Shown here: positions 8,499 to 16,911 of the stretch, piece after piece | Position numbering within the stretch: position 1 is the first letter of the stretch | Layout of the letters: the number at the start of each line of letters is the position of its first letter | NCBI RefSeq assembly: GCF_001995095.2 | Contig: NZ_MTSD02000004.1 | Coordinates: forward strand, 62,001 to 126,000 | DNA length: 64,000 nt | Direction: 5' to 3' | Origin: Oceanospirillum linum | GTDB taxonomy: Bacteria; Pseudomonadota; Gammaproteobacteria; Pseudomonadales; Halomonadaceae | Position numbers and translations under genes: made by a program | Notes under the pieces: generated by a model | Databases searched by the model: none | Seen by the model: the letters and a program-made list of their open reading frames with translations, nothing else | Told to the model about the DNA's origin: nothing

Positions 8499-8768
8499 TT
8501 ATTCAATCAGGTCACCGCGGAGCAGGTACTTACACAGTGCAGAGGTACTGACAAAGCCCAGCATGGCGATCAGAAGTGCAGCCTCAAAGTAGAGCCCCGT
8601 TCCCATATGAATGCCATACAGAATGATCAGCGCGATGCTGTTGATATACATGGTATCCAGAGCCAGTATTCGGTCCTGCAGGCTCGGGCCCTGAACCAGT
8701 CGCCACAGATTAAGGAACAGGGCGATACAGATCAGGATAGCGACGATAATAACGGCCCACGTTAGCAT
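8499..8768 (-). CDS. mrpF: Mrp/Mnh Na+/H+ antiporter subunit F
   Basis: Subunit F of the Mrp antiporter, 89 residues with three hydrophobic segments. The conserved central stretch GPSLQDRILALDTMYINSIALIILYGI carries the D-R-x-x-A-x-D pattern typical of MrpF. Its start overlaps the end of mrpE by 7 bp, indicating translational coupling. Role: part of the membrane complex that exchanges cytoplasmic Na+ (or other monovalent cations) for protons. Confidence 0.93.
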   Translation of the reverse strand: MLTWAVIIVAILICIALFLNLWRLVQGPSLQDRILALDTMYINSIALIILYGIHMGTGLYFEAALLIAMLGFVSTSALCKYLLRGDLIE

Positions 8769-9265
8769 CCCAAAATCTCCTTCAGTGGTATCTCGTAACG
8801 TTGTTTTACCTGTGCAATCAGTTCATCGGCATTATCCAGATGCAGGGCGTGCACGTAGAGCCATTTTCGGTCTTCAGATATTTCAGCACTTACGGTGCCG
8901 GGGGTCAGGGAGATCGTGCTGGCAAGCAACGTAACGCCAAGATCTGAGGTGATATCCAAAGGTATAGCGGCGAAGCCCGGTTGCAGTTTCTTTAAAGGAC
9001 CAAGAACCATGAGCGCAACTTCAATATTGGCAGTAATAATATCTTTCATCACCATAAAGAAGTAACGGACGGTTAGCCAGGGCCGCTTTATCGTCGGGTG
9101 CCCGTGTTTCAGGATAGAAACCAGTTTGGGGATTGACCAACCAAAAAAAAGTGCCAGCAGGATATGGCCAAAAGCCATTGTATTGTTCAGTAGTAGCCAG
9201 ACTACGAATAAAAGCAGGCTATGAAAAGGCATGGGCAGAAAGCGGGACTCTTTGACCGTAAACAT
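8762..9265 (-). CDS. mrpE: Mrp/Mnh Na+/H+ antiporter subunit E
   Basis: Subunit E, 167 residues. Hydrophobic N-terminal half (PFHSLLLFVVWLLLNNTMAFGHILLALFFGWSIPKLV) followed by the characteristic MrpE stretch SDLGVTLLASTISLTPGTVSAEIS and a soluble tail (LYVHALHLDNADELIAQVKQRYE). It overlaps mrpF by 7 bp and shares one base with the end of mrpD. Another Met at residue 12 (MPFHSLLLF) could be the true start; the upstream start is kept because of the tight coupling. Confidence 0.92.
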   Translation of the reverse strand: MFTVKESRFLPMPFHSLLLFVVWLLLNNTMAFGHILLALFFGWSIPKLVSILKHGHPTIKRPWLTVRYFFMVMKDIITANIEVALMVLGPLKKLQPGFAAIPLDITSDLGVTLLASTISLTPGTVSAEISEDRKWLYVHALHLDNADELIAQVKQRYEIPLKEILGC

Positions 9266-10794
9266 CAGTGGTTGCCTCCTGAAAGAGCTGTACTATTTGG
9301 TAATAAAGCATTGACTGATTGTGTCAGGTCGTGCAGTTGATGGGCTGCATCGGCAGTGAATTCGGTCACCGGACCACCAAAGATGACCAATAGAGGCGAT
9401 GCGGCCAAAAGTAGGGTGATACCAGCAATTTCAAGCGGGTGAACTTGTTCCTCGCTGGAGGACGTCGATGTCACGCGCCAGAATAAGGTCGTTCCGGCGC
9501 GGGAGATTGCAACCAGAACCATAAGGCTGCTGATCAGAATCAGTGGCCAGATCCAAATGATTTCTGCCGTAGATTCAGCGGCGCGCATAATCAGAACCTT
9601 TCCAACAAAGCCTGAAAGTGGGGGCAAGCCGATAATCGCCAGTGCCGCGATAACAAAGGCAAAGCCGAGTAGCCTTGGTTGTGCCATAGCCCGTGACTTT
9701 ACAAAGCGATCCTCAGCCTTACCACGCTGGCGTGAAATAAGGTCGGCAATCAGAAAAAGGGCACCGGTGACCAGTGTGCTGTGCACCAGGTAATAGAGGG
9801 CTGCAGACGTTGCATGTTCCGTTTGCAGTGCTGCGGCAATCAGCAGGGTTCCCGCCGAAATAATCACAAGATTTGCCGTCATCACCCGCAGGGTTGGGCT
9901 GGCAAAAACGCCCAGTGTGCCGATCGCAAGGGTGCCCATTGCCATTGGCCACAGCCAGGGTAGGGCAATATTAGCCAGCAAATTTGCCTCTTCACCAAAC
10001 ACGACGGTATGGACGCGGAATATGCTATAGATTCCAACCTTGGTCATAATGGCAAAAAGAGTTGCAACAGGCGCAGATGCCGATGCATAGGTGCGTGGAA
10101 GCCAGAAATGCAGTGGCAGCAAGGCAGCTTTCAGACCAAAGACCAGAAGTAACAGCAAGCCCCCTGCTTTGGCTAAAATTGCTTCGGATTCATCCAGCAT
10201 CCGTACCTGAATCGCCATGTCGGCTATATTCAAAGTACCTAACGTGCCGTATAGAATGCCCAGGCCAAAAAGGAACAGGCTGGAGCCTATCAGGTTGAGG
10301 ATCACATAATGAACCGCCGCCTGAGTTTTCTGTTTACCACCACCGTGAACCAGTAGGGCATATGAGGCAATCAGTAATACTTCAAAGAAGACAAACAGAT
10401 TAAAAATATCACCTGTCAGAAAGGCGCCATTGATTCCCATTACCTGAAACATAAACAGTGAGTGGAAATACTGACCACTCTTGTCATGTCCTGCACATGA
10501 ATAGAGCAGGGCTCCGGCACAGAGTAATGTTGTTAATAGTACCAGCATACTGGATAGGCGGTCGGCCACCAGAACAATACCAAAAGGCGGTTGCCAGTCA
10601 CCCAGTACGTACATTTGAGTGCCTTCGCTGGCGGCCGTTACTAGCAGCATGGCTGCAAAGATAACCTGGAGCGCTACGGAGACTAAGGCAAGACTTCGCT
10701 GACGGTTCAGGATATCCCTAAACGGCGGCAGCAGTAACATGGCACCGGTAAAAAGTGGGATCAGGATCGGTAAAATAGCCAGATGCTGCATCAT
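9265..10794 (-). CDS. mrpD: Mrp/Mnh Na+/H+ antiporter subunit D
   Basis: Subunit D, 509 residues, a homologue of the proton-pumping NuoM/NuoN subunits of complex I. It carries about 14 hydrophobic segments and the conserved core GDIFNLFVFFEVLLIASYALL (Glu in the FFE stretch is the conserved membrane carboxylate), followed by the Lys-containing VFGLKAALLPLHFWLPRTYASASAP. Overlaps mrpC by 4 bp (ATGA-type junction). With MrpA it is thought to form the ion-translocating part of the antiporter. Confidence 0.94.
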   Translation of the reverse strand: MMQHLAILPILIPLFTGAMLLLPPFRDILNRQRSLALVSVALQVIFAAMLLVTAASEGTQMYVLGDWQPPFGIVLVADRLSSMLVLLTTLLCAGALLYSCAGHDKSGQYFHSLFMFQVMGINGAFLTGDIFNLFVFFEVLLIASYALLVHGGGKQKTQAAVHYVILNLIGSSLFLFGLGILYGTLGTLNIADMAIQVRMLDESEAILAKAGGLLLLLVFGLKAALLPLHFWLPRTYASASAPVATLFAIMTKVGIYSIFRVHTVVFGEEANLLANIALPWLWPMAMGTLAIGTLGVFASPTLRVMTANLVIISAGTLLIAAALQTEHATSAALYYLVHSTLVTGALFLIADLISRQRGKAEDRFVKSRAMAQPRLLGFAFVIAALAIIGLPPLSGFVGKVLIMRAAESTAEIIWIWPLILISSLMVLVAISRAGTTLFWRVTSTSSSEEQVHPLEIAGITLLLAASPLLVIFGGPVTEFTADAAHQLHDLTQSVNALLPNSTALSGGNH

Positions 10795-11156
10795 TGACCC
10801 CCTGAACGGCGGGCAAGACGTGGCTTCGGTGCCTCGGGCAGGCGACCATCAACATGGTCATTACCAAGGTCAGCCCGTGCCCGCATGGCAAGAATCACAA
10901 CAAAAGCGGTCATAGCAAAGCCAATAACAATAGCGGTCAGAACCAGTGCCTGGGGTAGCGGATCACTATGTTGCGCTGATTGCCCAAGGACGGCTGCTGA
11001 GTTTAATTTCAGGCGTCCGCTGGCAAACAGAAACAGATTGACGCCATAGGAAAGTAATGTCAGACCCACAACCACCGGGAATGTGCGCCCTCGTAGAGCT
11101 AAGAAAATACCGCAGGCTGTCAGCAGGCCTACGCAGAAAGCATATAGTCCTTCCAT
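10791..11156 (-). CDS. mrpC: Mrp/Mnh Na+/H+ antiporter subunit C
   Basis: Subunit C, 121 residues, NuoK-like, with three hydrophobic segments (LYAFCVGLLTACGIFLALRG; VVVGLTLLSYGVNLFLFASG; PQALVLTAIVIGFAMTAFVVILA). The motif DPLPQALVLTAIVIGFA is characteristic of MrpC/MnhC. Its C-terminus is a basic cytoplasmic tail. It starts 2 bp after mrpAB and overlaps mrpD by 4 bp. Confidence 0.94.
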   Translation of the reverse strand: MEGLYAFCVGLLTACGIFLALRGRTFPVVVGLTLLSYGVNLFLFASGRLKLNSAAVLGQSAQHSDPLPQALVLTAIVIGFAMTAFVVILAMRARADLGNDHVDGRLPEAPKPRLARRSGGQ

Positions 11157-11158
11157 TA

Positions 11159-13960
11159 TCAGTCGTGCTCCTTCAATACAGGCCGTTCACTGGTTGTTAG
11201 TTTGCCGAGGTTAGCCAGGATTAGCATGGTGGCCCCGACAACGGTCAGGAATACTCCAAGGTCGAAGAGCATAGCGCTGGCCAGCTCGAACTCGCCAACC
11301 AAAGGCAGATGGAAATGATCAAACCAGGAGGTCAGGAACGGGCGACCAAATGCCCAGCTACCAAGCCCTGTCAGGGCTGCAATGGTAATGCCGCTGCCTA
11401 TCATCAGCTGATAGTCAAGTTTCATGCGGGCCTTAATCCAGTCCACACCGTGGGCGATATATTGCTGAATAATGGCAACAGAGGTAATCAGACCTGCAAT
11501 AAAACCACCGCCCGGCATATTGTGCCCCCGGAGGAAAATATAGGCAGATACCAGTAATGCAAGTGGCAGCAAACTCTGGGACACGACGGAGAGCATTAGA
11601 GGATGACTGTCCTGAGACCATGGACGGCCATCGCCATCGCTGGCAGGCATATAGAGGCGCATACGGGCGATCAACTTGAAAATACCCAGTGCAGCAATGC
11701 CCAGTACCGTAATTTCACCCAGTGTGTCAAAGCCCCGGAAGTCTACAAGTATCACGTTTACAACGTTAGTACCGCCGCCCCCGGTCTTGCTGTTTTCCAA
11801 AAAGAAAGTGGAAATGCTATCCAGTGGCCGGGTCATTAAGGCGTAACTGATAGTACCGATTACTCCGCCTATGATCGCGGCTATCCCTAAGTCCCGTGCA
11901 ACCCGTTTAGGTGAAGATTCTTTTGGGGTCGTTTGCGGTAGGAAAAAGAGTGCGAGCATCAGCAAAATAACAGTGACAACCTCTACTGCCAGCTGAGTCA
12001 GGGCCAGATCTGGTGCTGAGAACTTGGCAAACATCAGTGATACGATCAGGCCGACCACCGAAAGGGCTACCAAGGCAACCATACGCTGGCGATTCCAGAT
12101 AACCGTTGCCAAAGCCCCTATCGCCAGCAGTACTGCCCCTGTAATCGAGATTGCATCCACCGGAATTTGAGGTCTGTGACCTGCGGTGGCATTCAGATCC
12201 AGAAGAGGTTCTGCCATCATCACCATCGCCAGACTGAGCATCATATAGCTGTAGCGTTGCAGAGAGCCATTTTCGGCGAGCTCCATAACACGGGATATTT
12301 GCCTGTGGATCAATTGAATGACGGCCTCAAAAACCAGCTTGGGGTCGTTTTCCGGGAACTGAGCCTGGAACTGGAACAGCTCTTTCCGGTTGATATACAC
12401 CACTGCGCCACCGGCCAGTGCCACAACGCTCATTAACAGAGGGAAGTTGAAACCATGCCAGATTGACAGGCTATACTCAGGCACCTGCCCCTGTAGTGTT
12501 GCCGCCGATGCGGCATAGAGTAAGTCGCCAATCATATAGGTGGGCATAATACCGACCAACAGACACAGGGCCACCAGAATTTCCACAGGAACTCTCATGT
12601 AGCGAGGGGGTTCATGAGGTGTTTTGGGTAGATTAACAGGTTCGCCATTGAAGAATACATCATGGATAAAACGCAGGGAGTATGCCACAGAAAAGACGGT
12701 TCCCAGTGTCGCAAATACCGGCACCATCCATGAAAGAGAGCCCAGAGAATCCTGGTGAAGGGTTTCTGCAAAGAACATCTCTTTTGACAGGAAACCGTTC
12801 AGTAGCGGAACGCCTGCCATTGCTGCGGCTGCAACCATCGCCAGAGTTGCCGTATAAGGCATATATTTCCACAGACCATTCAGCTGCCTCATATCCCGGG
12901 AACCGGACTCATGGTCGATAATCCCGGCAGCCATAAAGAGCGACGCCTTGAAGGTAGCGTGGTTGATAATATGAAACAGAGCTGCAACAGCAGCCATGTC
13001 TGTGCCCATACCCAGCAACAGAGTGATTAAGCCTAAATGACTGACCGTGGAATAGGCCAGAAGACCTTTGAGATCATGTTTGAACAGAGCAACATAGGCG
13101 CCCAGAAGCAGGGTTGCCAGGCCGGTCATACTCACAATCAGGAACCAGAGCTCAGTACCGGATAACACCGGGTACATTCGGGCCATCAGGAATATGCCTG
13201 CTTTTACCATGGTGGCTGAGTGCAGATAAGCACTGACAGGTGTTGGTGCCGCCATGGCATGGGGGGGCCAGAAATGGAAAGGGAACTGGGCTGACTTAGT
13301 GAATGCTCCCAGAAGAACCAGTATCAGAATAACAGGGTAAACCGTATGTTCACGAATCAGGTCGCCACTGGCCAGTACATCATGCAGGCTGTAGCTGCCG
13401 ACAACATTGCCGATCAGCAATACACCTGCCAGCAGCGCTAAACCACCCGCACCCGTGATGGTCAGGGCTATTCGTGCGCCTTTTCGGGCCTCTGTCTTGT
13501 GTCCCCAGAAGCTGATCAGCAGAAAAGAACTGATACTGGTAAGTTCCCAGAACATCCAGAGCTGAATCAGATTGTCGGACATCACTACGCCAAGCATAGC
13601 GAACATAAATAGAATCAGATAAGCATAAAACTTACCCATGGAATCATTTTCGGAAAGATAGTAGCGTGCATAAAGCACAACCAGCAAACCGATACCCAAA
13701 ATCAGTAAGGTAAAAAGTAATGCAAGTCCGTCCAGTCGGAACGCAAGTTCTAGTCCTAACTGAGGTATCCAGCCAAAACTTTGGCGGACGGTTTCACCAT
13801 CAAACACCTGAGGTGCAAGTTGTAAAACCAGAACCAAAGCAAGGGCGGGAAATCCCGCAGTAAGGAAAGCACACGCACTGCGGCTGAACCTCGATGCAAA
13901 TAGGGGTACCAGGGTTCCCAATAAGGGTAGCAGTGGTATCCAGATCAGGTCATTCAACAA
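11159..13960 (-). CDS. mrpA: Fused Mrp/Mnh Na+/H+ antiporter subunits A and B
   Basis: A 933-residue fusion typical of the proteobacterial group 2 (Pha/Mrp) operons. Residues 1 to about 760 are MrpA: a NuoL-like core ([21 protein letters not shown], then [37 protein letters not shown]) and a C-terminal MbhD/MbhE-like part ([26 protein letters not shown]). Residues from about 785 ([36 protein letters not shown]) are MrpB. It starts with TTG at 13960 (or the adjacent TTG at 13957), with GGAG six bases upstream. First gene of a six-gene operon AB-C-D-E-F-G that would give Na+ and alkaline tolerance. Confidence 0.95.
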   Translation of the reverse strand: MLNDLIWIPLLPLLGTLVPLFASRFSRSACAFLTAGFPALALVLVLQLAPQVFDGETVRQSFGWIPQLGLELAFRLDGLALLFTLLILGIGLLVVLYARYYLSENDSMGKFYAYLILFMFAMLGVVMSDNLIQLWMFWELTSISSFLLISFWGHKTEARKGARIALTITGAGGLALLAGVLLIGNVVGSYSLHDVLASGDLIREHTVYPVILILVLLGAFTKSAQFPFHFWPPHAMAAPTPVSAYLHSATMVKAGIFLMARMYPVLSGTELWFLIVSMTGLATLLLGAYVALFKHDLKGLLAYSTVSHLGLITLLLGMGTDMAAVAALFHIINHATFKASLFMAAGIIDHESGSRDMRQLNGLWKYMPYTATLAMVAAAAMAGVPLLNGFLSKEMFFAETLHQDSLGSLSWMVPVFATLGTVFSVAYSLRFIHDVFFNGEPVNLPKTPHEPPRYMRVPVEILVALCLLVGIMPTYMIGDLLYAASAATLQGQVPEYSLSIWHGFNFPLLMSVVALAGGAVVYINRKELFQFQAQFPENDPKLVFEAVIQLIHRQISRVMELAENGSLQRYSYMMLSLAMVMMAEPLLDLNATAGHRPQIPVDAISITGAVLLAIGALATVIWNRQRMVALVALSVVGLIVSLMFAKFSAPDLALTQLAVEVVTVILLMLALFFLPQTTPKESSPKRVARDLGIAAIIGGVIGTISYALMTRPLDSISTFFLENSKTGGGGTNVVNVILVDFRGFDTLGEITVLGIAALGIFKLIARMRLYMPASDGDGRPWSQDSHPLMLSVVSQSLLPLALLVSAYIFLRGHNMPGGGFIAGLITSVAIIQQYIAHGVDWIKARMKLDYQLMIGSGITIAALTGLGSWAFGRPFLTSWFDHFHLPLVGEFELASAMLFDLGVFLTVVGATMLILANLGKLTTSERPVLKEHD

Positions 13961-13991
13961 GGGTAGCTCCTGTTTTGTCCATCTTGCTTTT

Positions 13992-14008
13992 CAATCAGAA
14001 TCTGATTG
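13992..14008. promoter_or_regulatory. Perfect 17-bp palindrome upstream of mrpAB (candidate operator)
   Basis: CAATCAGA-A-TCTGATTG is a perfect 8+1+8 inverted repeat placed 32-48 bp upstream of the mrpAB start codon, where a repressor or activator would act. The surrounding 200 bp (13961-14158) are AT-rich, with no gene. The binding protein is unknown. Confidence 0.5.
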
Positions 14009-14158
14009 ATCGATCGTTATTTTTACCGGTTTTGGGGTGATTCTGACCGTAATATATTGATTACGTTCATGATTATTATTAGGTATGTTTTTTTTATTTT
14101 AACTGATTTTTTTCTGGCTGCACGGTAAAGCGAGGCAGAAACATAAAAGAAGGATACT

Positions 14159-14184
14159 AAAAAGGGCAGCCAAAAGCTGCCCTT
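14159..14184 (-). terminator. Intrinsic terminator of phoX
   Basis: On the minus strand AAGGGCAGC-TTTTG-GCTGCCCTT is followed by T residues; nine-base-pair stem at 14162-14184, about 30 bp after the phoX stop. Confidence 0.85.
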
Positions 14185-14214
14185 AATAGGTATTGAATTC
14201 AGTGAAGTTTTGAC

Positions 14215-16125
14215 TTAAGTGCCAATAATTCCGCCATCTTCCCGTTGAATCATAATCACAGAAGATCTCGGTGTGCTTTGACCGCCACCAGGGAAGTGAG
14301 ATGGTTGCAAGTCTTCACCAGGGTGCTGAACACCAATAAAGACGGTGCAATAGTCCGGTGTAAAGGCTAATCCGGTTATTTCACAGGCCACTGGGCCGGT
14401 CAGAAAGCGCCGTATCTCACCGCTGGCCGGATCCGCGCATAGCATTTGATTATTCCCCATGCCAGCAAAGTCACCGCTGTTGGAGTATTTACCATCGGTC
14501 TGAATCCAAAGGCGACCTGCGGCATCAAAACCGAGCCCGTCAGGGCTGTTAAACATATTGTCACTGTTAATGTTGGCGGATCCACCATAAGCGGAGTCAC
14601 CATGAACCTCAGGGTTCCCCGCCATAACAAACAGGTCCCACTTAAAACCTGCAGCAGTATGATCATTGTTATCCGGTTGCCAGCGAATAATCTGACCGTA
14701 ATGATTTTTGGCCCGAGGATTCGGGCCTCCTACTGGCTGACCTTCTTTGCCTCGGTTTTTATTGTTGGTCAGTGTACAAAAAACTTGCTGGCCGGATGGG
14801 TGAACGGCAACCCATTCAGGGCGATCCATTGTTGTTGCACCAACCTGAGTTGCTGCTCTTCGTGCAAAGATAAGCACTTCTGCCTGATCGGCAAACCCGT
14901 TTTCAGGCGTCAGGCCATTCTGGCCAAAAGTCAGTGCAACCCACTCGCCTTTTCCGGCGACCTTTCCTGGTTCAGCCTCAAATTTGGCTACATAGAGTGT
15001 ACCTTCCTCCAGTAGGTCGCGGTTGGCGGCCTGATTGTCCGGGTTGTAGCGGTTTTTCGAAACGAACTTATACAGGTGTTCGCCGCGTTGGTCGTCTCCC
15101 AGATAAACCACAACATAGCCGTCTGCGCTGATGGTCAGTGCGGCATTTTCGTGTTTAAAACGCCCCAGTGCAGTTCTCTTTTTGGGCGTGCTGTCGGGGT
15201 TTTTAGGATCTATTTCAACAATCCAGCCATGACGATGCGGCTCTTGTGGGTTTAGTGATAAATCAAAACGGCTGTCATGCTTGTACCACTGGTAGCCTGC
15301 ATCTTTGGCTCCGATACCATAGCGCTTGGCATCAGCACCCAGGTCCACAGCAGAGTCACTGCCAAAATAACCATTGAAGTTTTCTTCACAGGTGAGGTAT
15401 GTACCCCAAGGCGTCTGGCCATTCGCACAGTTATTGAAAGTACCCAGTACTTTTGTGCCAGAAGGGTCTGCAGATGTTGCTAATAAAGGGTTTCCGGCTG
15501 CAGGGCCGGTTAGTGTCATCGGTGTATTAGCGTGGATTCGACGGTTGAAGCGGCTGTCTCTGACAGGTTGCCAGCTGCCGTTAACTTTATGAATCTCAAA
15601 GACGGATACACCGTGTGCAGCCTGGGCTTTACGGACATCATTGCGGCTGACTCGCTTACCCTGATGCGGGAAGAGGTATTCGTAATTGGTATATTCGTTA
15701 TTGATCGCCATGATGGCGCGATCTTCGCTCAGTGGGAAAAAGCTCATACCATCATTATTGTCGCCGAACTGGTGTTCCTGATCATAGGCGTTATTTTTTC
15801 CACCATCGATGAACTCATTGGCGTTTGAAAACAGAGGGTCACCCCAGGATATGAGTCGCTTCCAGCGATAACCCTCGGGAACTGTGATGGTGTCAGCGGT
15901 AGAGGCTGGAACCGGCTTAAAACCAATTTCAGGGCTCATCGGTTTACTGTTAGCCGAACCGTTCATGCTTAGCGGCGTGCAGCCAGCGGCGAGTGTACTC
16001 AGGCCTAAAAGTGCTGCTCCCCCCATAAACTGACGACGACTCAACCCTTCTTCAATAATTTGAGTTAGCTCCGGCGTCTGTGTTACCGGATTGTTCAGGT
16101 CATCCTGTTGTTCAAAGTTGCTCAT
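14215..16125 (-). CDS. phoX: PhoX-family alkaline phosphatase (Tat-exported)
   Basis: Calcium-dependent phosphatase of the PhoX family (DUF839), which releases phosphate from organic esters outside the cytoplasm. The N-terminus has a twin-arginine signal (R30-R31 in LSRRQFMGGAALLGLSTLA) and a possible lipid-attachment site AAGC with Cys49, so it may be a lipoprotein. Family hallmarks include NCANGQTPWGTYLTCEEN, HGWIVEIDP and NSPDGLGFDAAGRLWIQTDG. Length 636, typical. It is divergent from the large sensor kinase, with a Pho box between them. The family call is firm; induction by phosphate starvation is inferred from the box. Confidence 0.93.
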   Translation of the reverse strand: MSNFEQQDDLNNPVTQTPELTQIIEEGLSRRQFMGGAALLGLSTLAAGCTPLSMNGSANSKPMSPEIGFKPVPASTADTITVPEGYRWKRLISWGDPLFSNANEFIDGGKNNAYDQEHQFGDNNDGMSFFPLSEDRAIMAINNEYTNYEYLFPHQGKRVSRNDVRKAQAAHGVSVFEIHKVNGSWQPVRDSRFNRRIHANTPMTLTGPAAGNPLLATSADPSGTKVLGTFNNCANGQTPWGTYLTCEENFNGYFGSDSAVDLGADAKRYGIGAKDAGYQWYKHDSRFDLSLNPQEPHRHGWIVEIDPKNPDSTPKKRTALGRFKHENAALTISADGYVVVYLGDDQRGEHLYKFVSKNRYNPDNQAANRDLLEEGTLYVAKFEAEPGKVAGKGEWVALTFGQNGLTPENGFADQAEVLIFARRAATQVGATTMDRPEWVAVHPSGQQVFCTLTNNKNRGKEGQPVGGPNPRAKNHYGQIIRWQPDNNDHTAAGFKWDLFVMAGNPEVHGDSAYGGSANINSDNMFNSPDGLGFDAAGRLWIQTDGKYSNSGDFAGMGNNQMLCADPASGEIRRFLTGPVACEITGLAFTPDYCTVFIGVQHPGEDLQPSHFPGGGQSTPRSSVIMIQREDGGIIGT

Positions 16126-16208
16126 ATCTCAGGTCCATGTATAGGTTCAGGTTTTATTTCTGATGTGCACTCAGATGTTGATATGGGGCATTAAGGTAAG
16201 GTTTGAAT

Positions 16209-16226
16209 GTAACAATCCTGTGACAG
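16209..16226 (-). promoter_or_regulatory. Pho box upstream of phoX
   Basis: On the minus strand CTGTCAC-AGGA-TTGTTAC: two 7-bp direct half-sites separated by 4 bp, the spacing of the PhoB-binding Pho box (consensus CTGTCAT-N4-CTGTCAC). It lies about 85-100 bp upstream of the phoX start, so PhoB control is likely. The rest of 16126-16428 holds no gene I can support. Confidence 0.7.
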
Positions 16227-16428
16227 GCAGATGACTTTATTGGTGATGCCTGATGGTGTTGAAGCTGAGGAAGGGGGCTGGTTTTTATCCGTACCCTGAT
16301 TAAGCGTTTTGTACGGTTTATTAATCTCGTGTTCTCACCGTTCTGGCCTATATTAACTCTAGGTGCCCTGTTTTTATCGGTTTATAAGATTGATATCGCC
16401 CTAAGTACTGATACTGGGAATAAAAATA

Positions 16429-16911
16429 TTGCTGAAGTTTGCTATCAACATTCTATGGTCGAAATTTGTTGTGCCTGCGGTAGTGTGCCTGCTGCTTGGT
16501 ATGACCGCTTTCAGCAGCTTTAACCATCTTCAGTCTCTTTATTTTGAACGTCTAGAGCAGACTATGAGAAGTCAGCTGGGCACGCTCCATCAGAGCTTAT
16601 CTGCCTGGGGGCGTTCCAAGAGAGGCTATGTCTATTCATGGGCAAAACAGCCAGAGCTGCAACGCCATATAAAAGTGTTAACAGGGGATGCCTGCGCGCC
16701 GTTAAAAAAATTAAGTAGCCTTGCTCTTGAGGACTATCTGAGACCTGTGATCTCTGATCCGGAAATCAAACACTTCTATCTGATTGGGCCGGGCAACCGG
16801 ATTATTGCCAGCGATAACCCGGATCAGCTGGGCCTGACAGCACCTCTGGTGGCATTCCCTTATCTGCTGAGGCAGGCCTGGGGGGCATGTCGGTTATTAC
16901 CCATCCATTAA
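16429..16911 (+). CDS. Sensor histidine kinase, N-terminal fragment (frameshifted)
   Basis: This reading frame supplies the first membrane segment (FVVPAVVCLLLGMTAF) and the first part of a periplasmic Cache-like sensor domain (FYLIGPGNRIIASDNPDQLGL). It then runs out of register at a G6 tract (16880-16885) and ends after a short nonsense tail. Moving back one base at the tract joins YLLRQAWG to GMSVITHPLRLAEQGVGAIYV and continues the sensor domain without a break. The start is a TTG with GGGA nine bases upstream; no ATG is available in frame. Best read as the 5-prime part of one gene, 16429-20375, with either a sequence error or a real one-base change. Confidence 0.75.
   Translation: MLKFAINILWSKFVVPAVVCLLLGMTAFSSFNHLQSLYFERLEQTMRSQLGTLHQSLSAWGRSKRGYVYSWAKQPELQRHIKVLTGDACAPLKKLSSLALEDYLRPVISDPEIKHFYLIGPGNRIIASDNPDQLGLTAPLVAFPYLLRQAWGACRLLPIH

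Noticed and set aside
16329-16523. Short hydrophobic frame (MFSPFWPILTLGALFLSVYK) ahead of the kinase, with GAGGAAGG upstream
   Set aside because: There is no standard start near that ribosome-like site, it overlaps the better supported kinase frame, and the second half of the frame has no protein-like pattern. A remnant cannot be excluded.
16880-16890. Programmed -1 frameshifting at GGGGGGC in the kinase
   Set aside because: A P-site slip on GGG is possible, but the tandem-slip pattern is not met (TGG in the P-site would have to re-pair with CTG), and no downstream stimulatory structure was recognised.
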